From the NCBI GenBank assembly GCA_004377275.1, contig SOIC01000210.1, positions 1 through 21,759 on the forward strand: 21,759 bases of DNA, read 5' to 3'. Positions 15,116-21,759 of this stretch are shown in pieces; position 1 is the stretch's first letter, and each line of letters starts with the position of its first letter. A program made the translations under genes and the position numbers. The notes beneath the pieces were generated by a model. The model ran no database searches. It was not told the DNA's origin and worked only from the letters and a program-made list of their open reading frames with translations. This DNA comes from Dehalococcoidia bacterium. GTDB lineage: Bacteria > Chloroflexota > Dehalococcoidia > E44-bin15.

Positions 15116-17038
15116 CTAGCTAAATATGAATAGGAAAGCTATGATTGCCAGGATGCCAATAAATATGGCCAGTCCATAGACCTGTAGCTGTCCCGTTTCT
15201 AGCCTCCGCATAACCTTCCCGCCCGCCACTGTGATCGTAGCGATGCCGTTCACCGAACCGTCGACAATGTAGGTATCGATCCATTGAAAGACGGCGAAAA
15301 TGCCGTCCACTAAGAATCTCATCACGAAGAACCTCTCGTAAAGCTCATCGAAGAAGTATTTGCGGATAAGTAAAGTATAGACAGGGCCAAGGCTCTGCCC
15401 GATAGATTTCGCTGACAGTAACTTCCTTACGTATATGATATAGGCCAGCAAGATACCAGCGATTCCAAAACTGAGCGACGCCCAGGCTAGCCAGCTTGTC
15501 AGGGCGCCAAAGAAGCTGAAGTGGACATCCGCCCCCAGGAAATCTCCAACCGGCAGCCACCCCGCAATCACTGCAAATATAGCCAGGATAACCAGTGGGA
15601 TGATTATGATCTTGGGCGACTCGTGCAGGCCATGGCTGTGGCTGCCTTCCTTACCACCCCGGTACTCCCCGTGGAAGGTGAGGAATACCGCGCGGAACAT
15701 ATAGAAGGCGGTCATGAAGACGGTGATCATCGCTAACCAGAATAAAACTGGAGTATACGCGTGTGCCTCATGCAGGATGCCCTCTTTACTCCAGAACCCC
15801 GCCAGCGGCCAGATGCCGGCAAGGCTCAATGAGCCTATGACGAAGGTGACGTATGTCCAGGGTTGTACTTTCCTGAGACCGCCCATCTTTCTCATATCGA
15901 AGGTTCCCGTGGCATGGCTGGTGCTCCCCGAACCCAGAAAGAGGAGTGACTTGAAGAAGGCGTGGGTGAACAGGTGGAAGATTGCCACCGCTACCCCCAG
16001 CGTTAGGGCATGATGCCCATCGAGATGACCGCTGGCATAGCCTATCCCGACTGCCCCTAGGCCCAGCATCATGTAGCCGAGCTGGCTGATGGTGGAGTAT
16101 GCCAGAACGCGCTTAATATCGGTTGCTACCAGACCCATCGTGGCGGCGAATATTGCGGTGAAGCCCCCGATAATGGCCACTACGGTGATCGCCGTCTCGG
16201 AGGAGGCGATCATTGGGAACATACGTGCTACTAAGTAGACACCAGCGGTGACCATGGTAGCAGCATGGATCAGGGCGCTGACCGGTGTCGGGCCCTCCAT
16301 GGCATCGGGGAGCCAGGTATGTAGTGGGAACTGACCTGACTTGCCCACTGCCCCGGAGAATATGCCGATAGCCGCCAAGGTGAGCGTTGAACCGCCTAAC
16401 ACCCCCGCAAGGGCGAGCTCATGAAGCTCCCCAATATCAAATGTGCCGGTTTTGACATAGAGGAAGATGATTGCCACCAGAAAGCCGAAGTCGCCGAGGC
16501 GGGTCACCACAAAGGCCTTCATCGCCGCCCTGGCCGCCTCGGGTTTATGGAACCAGAAGCCGATGAGCAGGTAGGAGCAGAGCCCCACCCCCTCCCAGAA
16601 TAGGAAGAGGAAAAGCAGGTTATCCGCCAGTACCAGCCCCAGCATCGAAGCGGTGAACAGCGACATGAAGGCGAAGTAACGCGCAAATCCCCCGTCTCCC
16701 TTCATGTAGCCAATGGAGTATATCTGTACCAGGAGGCTTATGGTGCTAACCGTAACTACCATTATCGCTGCCAGCGAGTCCATCGTTATACCTATATTGA
16801 TTACAGTGTCGCCGATAGCCAGCCACTGGTAGCTGGTGCTGGTCAGGACATGATTCTCCGCTCCATTAACTGCGATTAGTGCCCAGATAGAAAGGATGAG
16901 AGAGCCTACGATGGCACAAATGGTGGTATACGCGCTGAGCTGGGGACGATTGTTGAAGAAGGGTCTCAATACAAATGAAATAACGAGAAAGGAGAACAAG
17001 GGCAACAGTATTATGGCGAAAATCATTCCAGTTGGCAT
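15116..17038 (-). CDS. nuoL: NADH-quinone oxidoreductase subunit L
   Basis: Largest antiporter-like membrane subunit of complex I, 640 residues. Glu149 in LFLFWEGVGLCSYLLIGFW is the conserved channel glutamate. RLGDFGFLVA follows in the next helix. HTWLPDAMEGPTPVSALIHA is the conserved broken-helix signature, and ATDIKRVLAYSTISQLGYM and AGFWSKEGI (with its lysine) complete the second half-channel. The C-terminal region after about residue 480 contains the long lateral helix and the last transmembrane segment, ending GLAIFIGILAIIAFLFIFS, so the gene looks full length. The ATG is four bases from the nuoK stop, with only a weak ribosome site, which suggests translational coupling. Confidence 0.96.
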   Translation of the reverse strand: MPTGMIFAIILLPLFSFLVISFVLRPFFNNRPQLSAYTTICAIVGSLILSIWALIAVNGAENHVLTSTSYQWLAIGDTVINIGITMDSLAAIMVVTVSTISLLVQIYSIGYMKGDGGFARYFAFMSLFTASMLGLVLADNLLFLFLFWEGVGLCSYLLIGFWFHKPEAARAAMKAFVVTRLGDFGFLVAIIFLYVKTGTFDIGELHELALAGVLGGSTLTLAAIGIFSGAVGKSGQFPLHTWLPDAMEGPTPVSALIHAATMVTAGVYLVARMFPMIASSETAITVVAIIGGFTAIFAATMGLVATDIKRVLAYSTISQLGYMMLGLGAVGIGYASGHLDGHHALTLGVAVAIFHLFTHAFFKSLLFLGSGSTSHATGTFDMRKMGGLRKVQPWTYVTFVIGSLSLAGIWPLAGFWSKEGILHEAHAYTPVLFWLAMITVFMTAFYMFRAVFLTFHGEYRGGKEGSHSHGLHESPKIIIIPLVILAIFAVIAGWLPVGDFLGADVHFSFFGALTSWLAWASLSFGIAGILLAYIIYVRKLLSAKSIGQSLGPVYTLLIRKYFFDELYERFFVMRFLVDGIFAVFQWIDTYIVDGSVNGIATITVAGGKVMRRLETGQLQVYGLAIFIGILAIIAFLFIFS

Positions 17039-17042
17039 TGTA

Positions 17043-17348
17043 CTACCACTTCATCAGATCGAACTTCTCCGCATCCACCGTCTTCCTGCTTCGATAAATA
17101 GCGATTATGAGCGCCAGGCCCACCGCCGCCTCAGCAGCAGCGACCACCATAATGAAGATGACAAAGACCTGCCCGGAAATAACATGGCTATATCGGGAGA
17201 AGGCCACCATGGTGATATTGACCGCAGTGAGCATGATCTCGATGCTCATCAGGATGACCACCGCGTTTCGCTTCGCCAGAACGCCGTAGAGCCCGATAGC
17301 GAAAAGCACCGCCGAAAGGATTAGGAAATGTTCAAGGCCAACAGCCAT
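17043..17348 (-). CDS. nuoK: NADH-quinone oxidoreductase subunit K
   Basis: Small membrane subunit of complex I with three transmembrane helices in 101 residues, the standard length. The two conserved membrane glutamates are Glu37 (in MSIEIMLTAVN) and Glu73 (in AAAEAAVGLAL), matching the pair needed for the fourth proton path. GLYGVLAKRNAVVILMSIE is the family N-terminal signature. It lies three bases after the nuoJ stop and four bases before the nuoL ATG, in the standard J-K-L order. A GGGAG site about nine bases before the ATG lies within the end of nuoJ. Confidence 0.96.
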   Translation of the reverse strand: MAVGLEHFLILSAVLFAIGLYGVLAKRNAVVILMSIEIMLTAVNITMVAFSRYSHVISGQVFVIFIMVVAAAEAAVGLALIIAIYRSRKTVDAEKFDLMKW

Positions 17349-17351
17349 CTT

Positions 17352-17843
17352 TTATTTCTCCCTCACCAATACGATAGCACCGATTATCGCTGCCAGGAGA
17401 AGCGCTGCCGCTATTTCAAAGGCAAGGACAAAGCCATCCTCCCCACTAAATAGGGCCTGCGCAATCGCCGTAGTGGTGGGCTCGGTGGGAAGCTCAGCGA
17501 TGACATACCAATCGGTGCTCACCACCACAAAGACCATGGTTACCAGGAATAAAAGTCCTATGAATAAGGCGGGGAGCCGTAACCTCCCAGAGGGACTGCC
17601 CCGCCGGCTCTCCCTGGTCAGCATGATGGCGAAGATGATCAGCACCCCGATCGCTCCTACATAGATGAGCACCTGTGCTCCGGCGAGGAAATCGGCGCTA
17701 AGGGTGATGTATATCCCGGCTACGGTAAAGAAGCAGAGTACCAGGAAGAGGGCGGCGCGGAATATATCTCGCGTTAATACCACCGCCAGGGCTGCACCCA
17801 CGCTCACCACTGCCAAAACCCAGAAGGCAATATCTAAACCCAT
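17352..17843 (-). CDS. nuoJ: NADH-quinone oxidoreductase subunit J
   Basis: Membrane subunit of complex I, 163 residues with five hydrophobic segments. The core AGAQVLIYVGAIGVLIIFAIML carries the pi-bulge helix signature of NuoJ. FRAALFLVLCFFTVAGIYI precedes it. The last helix is AFEIAAALLLAAIIGAIVLV. I chose the ATG at 17843, which shares one base with the stop of the NuoH fusion gene (TGATG) and has AAGG seven bases upstream; GTG 17846 is the alternative and adds one residue. The ribosome site is part of the polypurine tract that encodes the acidic tail of the preceding fusion protein. The gene occupies the usual place between NuoI-type sequence and nuoK. Confidence 0.94.
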   Translation of the reverse strand: MGLDIAFWVLAVVSVGAALAVVLTRDIFRAALFLVLCFFTVAGIYITLSADFLAGAQVLIYVGAIGVLIIFAIMLTRESRRGSPSGRLRLPALFIGLLFLVTMVFVVVSTDWYVIAELPTEPTTTAIAQALFSGEDGFVLAFEIAAALLLAAIIGAIVLVREK

Positions 17844-20800
17844 CACTTCACCTTTTCCTTCTCCTCTTCCTCCTCCTCTACCACTCGGTTGCGGTCTAAA
17901 AGAAGGGCCTGTTTGGGCAAGGCCGGCTCAATCTCGGGACGGGCATAGGCACTCGGCTGCTTTTCGGGTGATGGTTTCAGCCCCTCCTTATCCAGTGCCA
18001 TGTCTCCCCTGCGGTAACAGGCTGCCTCGTAGATTCTCGATAAATAGAGCCGGTGGGCGGGACATGCCTCGATGCACAGGCCGCAGAATATGCATTCTCC
18101 GAGGTCGATGTCGAACCTATCCACCCCGGTCATGCCTTCCGGGGTTTCTTGGGGCACTATCCTGATAACCCCGTAGGGACATGCATCTTCGCACTGCCGG
18201 CACCAGGCGCAGAAACCGCAGTTAAGGCATCTGTTGGCTTCCTCTATAGCCGTCTCCTCTGAAAAGCCGAGTGCTGCCTCCTCGAATCCGCGGATCCTAC
18301 CCTCAACCGGTAGATGAGGCATCTTTGCTCTATCTTTACTCTCGACGTCACTGATATCCAGATCCTCGAAAGCTACCTCCTTTAGCGGCAGCACTGGCTC
18401 TAGCTCTTCGAATTTTTCGCCGCGTAGGTAACAGTCGACGGCGAGGGCGGCCCTGGTCCCGGCCCCGATAGCCTCAACCACTGTAGCTGGCCCACTCACC
18501 GCATCCCCGCAGGCGAAGATGCCTGGTATGTTGGTAGCCATGCTGAGGGGATCTACCTCGAATGTTCCCCTCTTTGTGATGTTTAACTCATGATCCTGGG
18601 GCAGGCAGGAGAGGTCGATGGCCTGACCGATGGCAGGGATGAGCATGTCAATGTCGAGGACAAACTCCGATCCCTCGACAGGTACCGGGCGTCTTCTGCC
18701 GCTGGCATCAGGTTCACCCAGCTCCATCCGAATACACTCCAGGCCTGCCATCTTACCGCTATCCTCAAGGACCCTGACTGGCGCTGCCAGGTAATGGATC
18801 TTGATCCCCTCTGCCTCGGCATCCTCTATCTCCTCCTCATCGGCCGGCATCTCCTGCCTCGACCTGCGGTAAACAATAGTTACGTCCTTGGCGCCGAGGC
18901 GTAGGGCGGTTCGCGCAGCGTCAATGGCCACATTGCCCCCGCCGACTATGGCCACCCTATTCCCCACCGTGACATCTTTGCCCAGGAGTCCATCCCTGAG
19001 GAAGAAAACCCCGTGATACACCCCCTCAACGTCTTCGCCGGGAATGTCCAGTTTCATGCTGTCATGGGCACCCACAGCTATGATAATTGCTTTATATCCC
19101 TGTCCTTTGAGCGACTCCAGGGTCAGGCCATTTTTGCCTACCGGACTGTTCAGTTTAAGCTCGACGCCTAGCTGCAGGATACCATCGATCTCCTTTTGCA
19201 GCACCGCCTTGGGCAAGCGATACTCCGGAATACCTACCGCCATCATCCCGCCGGCGATGGGGAGCGCTTCAAATACGGTCACGCCGTAGCCCATCCTCGC
19301 CAGGTCGCGAGCGGCGGTTAACCCTCCAGGCCCCGAGCCAATAACCGCTACCCGCTCGTCTCTGGTTCGGGGGTACGGGGTTATCTCTCCCCTCCCTATG
19401 CTCATTTCGTAGTCAGTCACGAAACGCTTGAGGTCTCGGATGGCGACAGCTTTATCCATGGATTTCCGGTTGCATGCCGTCTCGCAGGGGTGGGTGCAGA
19501 CCCGCCCGCAGACGACAGGGAAGGGATTGGTCTGCCTGATGAGCTCAACCGCTTCAACAAATCGACCCTGGGTGATAAGGGCGACATATCCCTGGGCATC
19601 CACGCTGGCGGGGCATGCCAGTACACAGGGGGCTCGCTTTAGCTCATCCCGCACAAATCGTTGACCCCGCGCCCGTTTGGAGACGCTCAGCCGCTGCTCA
19701 GGATATTGCACCGTGATGGGATGACGGAAAAGATGCCTGAAGGTCAGCGCCATACCCTTGGCCACTCCCCGACCAAAATGAGTAAAGCTTACCCTCTCGC
19801 CGTACACCCTGAACATGCTTGACCAGAGGACGATTAGTATAGCAGCGATGGGGATATTGACGAACATAAGCCACCACGGGAACTCGGGCCATAAGATCAC
19901 CTCGATACCGGTGACAAAGATATTAATAATCGCCAATGGGAAGAGGAATTTCCAGGCAAACTCCATCAGCTGGTCCACCCTGAGCCGCGGCAGGGTGCCA
20001 CGCATCCATACAAGTGCAGCGAATATAATGAACACCTTGAGCATGAACCACATTGCATCCGGTAACAGTGGTCCCTTTCCACCGCCAAGGAAAAGCGCTG
20101 TCAGAATAGCGGAGGCAGCGAAGGCATGGGCGTATTCCCCCAACATGAACAGGCCATACTTCATTCCAGAGTATTCAGTATGGAAACCTGCCACGATCTC
20201 GGAATCTGCCTCTAGAAGGTCGAAGGGGCTGCGGTTGATCTCCGCCGCCAGTGCCAGGAAGAATATTAAGAATCCCAGGGGCTGAAGTAAAAAGAAGGGC
20301 ACAGTTTGTGCCTCTACTATGCTAACCATTGACATAGAGCCGGCTATTATAAGCACACCTATGATGGAAAGCACCAGCGGGATCTCATAGCTTATCATCT
20401 GGGCCATAACGCGCATGGCACCGAGAAGGGAGTACTTATTACTTGAGCTCCACCCCGCCATGAAAATGCCGACGACACCCAGCGAGGATATAGCAATTAT
20501 GTAAAGTATGCCTATGTTAAGATCGGCGATGAAGGCACCATGGCCCCAGGGTATGATGGCGAAGATCAGCAGCACCGGAACGAACGTTATAACAGGGGCC
20601 AGCCAGTGAATCTTGCGGTCCGCGAGTATGGGGATTATATCCTCTTTAAGTAGAATCTTAACGGCATCGGCTACCGGCTGAAGGACACCCTGCGGCCCTG
20701 CCCGATTGGGTCCCTGACGAATCTGGAACCTCCCTATTAATCTTCGCTCAATATAGATAAAGCTCATCACCACTAAAATGATGCATGTAGAGAGGATGGT

Positions 20801-20887
20801 GAAGGCGATCAATACAGGTATGAGATACGCTGCCCAATCAGGTAAATAGTTCAGCAGCCAATTCTGGAATTGCTCGAGAACTCCCAC
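17843..20887 (-). CDS. nuoH: NuoH-NuoI fusion with a nested GltD/NfnB-like FAD-NAD(P)H module
   Basis: Single open frame of 1014 residues. Residues 1-365 are NuoH, the quinone-site membrane subunit, including ERRLIGRFQIRQGPNR and EINRSPFDLLEADSEIVAGF. Residues 372-408 resemble the NuoI N-terminus (GMALTFRHLFRHPITVQYPE). Residues 415-885 form a GltD/NfnB-like oxidoreductase: Cys421/425/460/464/468/472, FAD loop GSGPGG (517-522), NAD(P) loop GGGNVAID (649-656), YRRSRQEMPA (673-682) and FACGDA (791-796). Residues 887-975 restore the NuoI C-terminal half, with [4Fe-4S] sets Cys893/896/899/903 and Cys932/935/938/942. A Glu/Lys tail ends the chain. GTG 20887 overlaps the nuoD stop (TAGTG) and has AGGTGG seven bases upstream. 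It fills the H and I positions of D-H-I-J-K. NADPH as donor and electron flow to NuoI are inferred. A missed frameshift at the H/I junction is the main alternative. Confidence 0.9.
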   Translation of the reverse strand: MGVLEQFQNWLLNYLPDWAAYLIPVLIAFTILSTCIILVVMSFIYIERRLIGRFQIRQGPNRAGPQGVLQPVADAVKILLKEDIIPILADRKIHWLAPVITFVPVLLIFAIIPWGHGAFIADLNIGILYIIAISSLGVVGIFMAGWSSSNKYSLLGAMRVMAQMISYEIPLVLSIIGVLIIAGSMSMVSIVEAQTVPFFLLQPLGFLIFFLALAAEINRSPFDLLEADSEIVAGFHTEYSGMKYGLFMLGEYAHAFAASAILTALFLGGGKGPLLPDAMWFMLKVFIIFAALVWMRGTLPRLRVDQLMEFAWKFLFPLAIINIFVTGIEVILWPEFPWWLMFVNIPIAAILIVLWSSMFRVYGERVSFTHFGRGVAKGMALTFRHLFRHPITVQYPEQRLSVSKRARGQRFVRDELKRAPCVLACPASVDAQGYVALITQGRFVEAVELIRQTNPFPVVCGRVCTHPCETACNRKSMDKAVAIRDLKRFVTDYEMSIGRGEITPYPRTRDERVAVIGSGPGGLTAARDLARMGYGVTVFEALPIAGGMMAVGIPEYRLPKAVLQKEIDGILQLGVELKLNSPVGKNGLTLESLKGQGYKAIIIAVGAHDSMKLDIPGEDVEGVYHGVFFLRDGLLGKDVTVGNRVAIVGGGNVAIDAARTALRLGAKDVTIVYRRSRQEMPADEEEIEDAEAEGIKIHYLAAPVRVLEDSGKMAGLECIRMELGEPDASGRRRPVPVEGSEFVLDIDMLIPAIGQAIDLSCLPQDHELNITKRGTFEVDPLSMATNIPGIFACGDAVSGPATVVEAIGAGTRAALAVDCYLRGEKFEELEPVLPLKEVAFEDLDISDVESKDRAKMPHLPVEGRIRGFEEAALGFSEETAIEEANRCLNCGFCAWCRQCEDACPYGVIRIVPQETPEGMTGVDRFDIDLGECIFCGLCIEACPAHRLYLSRIYEAACYRRGDMALDKEGLKPSPEKQPSAYARPEIEPALPKQALLLDRNRVVEEEEEEKEKVK
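18233..19645 (-). other. Inserted GltD-like flavin module within NuoI-type sequence
   Basis: This marks residues 415-885 of the fusion protein. The N-terminal part is the Fer4_20-type iron-sulfur domain in its APCxxACPAxVD form, which lacks the leading CxxC pair of classical GltD. Then come the two-dinucleotide-fold FAD/NAD(P) domains. The RR-S-R sequence after the second loop (674-677) is the kind of basic cluster that contacts the 2'-phosphate of NADPH in GltD and NfnB relatives. Both flanks are NuoI-like, so the module interrupts NuoI instead of simply preceding or following it. Confidence 0.8.
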
Positions 20888-21759
20888 TATCGATCCACCT
20901 CGCCCATACAAATATCAATGCTGCCAAAGGTGACTATAGCATCGGCCAGCTTCCATCCGATAATCATATCGCGGAGTACGGTGAGGTTTATCAGTGCTGG
21001 GGGACGTACCTTGAAGCGATATGGTTTAGCAGAGCCATCGCTCACGATAAAAAAGCCCAGCTCTCCTTTAGGGCCTTCTACCCTGCCATAGGCTTCCCCT
21101 TTAGGCGGCTTGAAAGTCGGCGATACTCTGGTGCATACCTCCCCCTGGGGAAGCTGCTCCATTGCCTGCTTAACGATACGCACGCTCTGCTTCATCTCCT
21201 CGATCTTCATCCGGTAGCGATCGTAGTTATCGCCATTGGTGCCGGTGGGGACATCGAAATTGAATCGGTCATAAATGGAGTAGGGGTCGGCCTTGCGCAG
21301 GTCCCACTTCACCCCGGTAGCACGCAGTACCGGGCCGGCTACCGAGGCATTGATGGCCTTATCCGCCGGTAGAATACCTATCCCCTTGGTGCGGGCAAGT
21401 ACGATTTCGTTTTCGGCAATAAGCTGATCGTATTCATCGATATAGCCGGGCATCTCATCGATAAAACGCTTTAGTGCCGGGATAAATTCGCCGGGGATAT
21501 CGTGGCTAACCCCGCCGAAGCGCATATAGTTATAGGTCAGTCGCTGCCCGCATGCCATCTCAAAGAGATCCAGGATCTTTTCCCGCTCCCGTAACATATA
21601 GAGGACCGGCGTCATGAAGGCTCCCATGTCATTGAGGAAAAAGCCTACCCCCATGAGATGACTTGAGATCCTCATGAGTTCAGCCATTATTATCCTGATA
21701 TATTCTGCCCGCTCAGGTACCTCGATACCAGCAAGTTTTTCCACCGCCAGCACATAGGC
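20887..21759 (-). CDS. nuoD: NADH-quinone oxidoreductase subunit D (5' partial)
   Basis: Peripheral-arm 49-kDa-type subunit that forms the quinone pocket with NuoB. About 290 C-terminal residues are present; the frame continues off the window end (AYVLAVEKLAGIEVPERAEY at the edge), and roughly 90-110 N-terminal residues are missing. Recognised segments include ELMRISSHLMGVG, RLTYNYMRFGGVSHDIP, a GPVLRATGVKWDLRK stretch, YRMKIEEMKQSVRI, GPKGELGFFIVSDG and the C-terminal GSIDICMGEVDR, almost identical to the canonical ending. The quinone-site His and Tyr near the N-terminus are outside the window and cannot be checked. The stop overlaps the GTG start of the NuoH fusion by one base. nuoA, B and C would be expected just beyond the window. 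Confidence 0.95.
   Translation of the reverse strand, partial: AYVLAVEKLAGIEVPERAEYIRIIMAELMRISSHLMGVGFFLNDMGAFMTPVLYMLREREKILDLFEMACGQRLTYNYMRFGGVSHDIPGEFIPALKRFIDEMPGYIDEYDQLIAENEIVLARTKGIGILPADKAINASVAGPVLRATGVKWDLRKADPYSIYDRFNFDVPTGTNGDNYDRYRMKIEEMKQSVRIVKQAMEQLPQGEVCTRVSPTFKPPKGEAYGRVEGPKGELGFFIVSDGSAKPYRFKVRPPALINLTVLRDMIIGWKLADAIVTFGSIDICMGEVDR

Overview
The window is a dense stretch of bacterial chromosome with no RNA genes, insertion sequences, phage genes or CRISPR arrays, and no gap above about 200 bases. Two blocks of central energy metabolism flank a short block of cofactor and glycosyltransferase genes. Protein style, gene order and the mixed ATG/GTG/TTG starts fit an uncultivated Chloroflexota bacterium, possibly related to Dehalococcoidia. 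That placement is an inference from family resemblance, not something the sequence proves.

Bases 1-5545 (+ strand) form a TCA-cycle operon: mdh (5' end cut off), the fumarase alpha subunit, sdhA-sdhC-sdhD-sdhB, then the fumarase beta subunit. Together these interconvert oxaloacetate, malate, fumarate and succinate, and couple the last step to the quinone pool. The two fumarase subunit genes are separated by the whole sdh set. A possible 37-residue membrane peptide and a SAM methyltransferase follow.

Bases 6477-11517 (- strand) hold six tightly coupled genes: NAD kinase, a GNAT acetyltransferase of the N-acetylglutamate synthase type, an ADP-ribose-type Nudix hydrolase, a GT4 glycosyltransferase, a methyltransferase and a second GT4 glycosyltransferase. 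Four of the five junctions overlap by 1 or 4 bases. A sigma70-like promoter (TTGACA-N17-TAGACT) lies just before nadK. The two glycosyltransferases are tandem paralogues.

Bases 11601-21759 (- strand) hold the distal part of a complex I operon in the order nuoD (cut by the window end), nuoH, J, K, L, M, N, with a Nudix gene between M and N. The main result is here. The nuoH frame does not stop after NuoH. It continues through an N-terminal NuoI-like segment, a complete GltD/NfnB-like FAD-NAD(P)H oxidoreductase, and then the two-[4Fe-4S] C-terminal half of NuoI. This gives one predicted protein of about 1014 residues: a NuoH-NuoI fusion with an NAD(P)H-oxidising flavin module nested inside NuoI. 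It suggests a complex I whose electron-input module is built into the subunit joining the membrane and peripheral arms.

A second result is a 25-codon fossil directly behind nuoM. It reads as a diverged copy of the NuoM C-terminus, which suggests that a second nuoM was once present.
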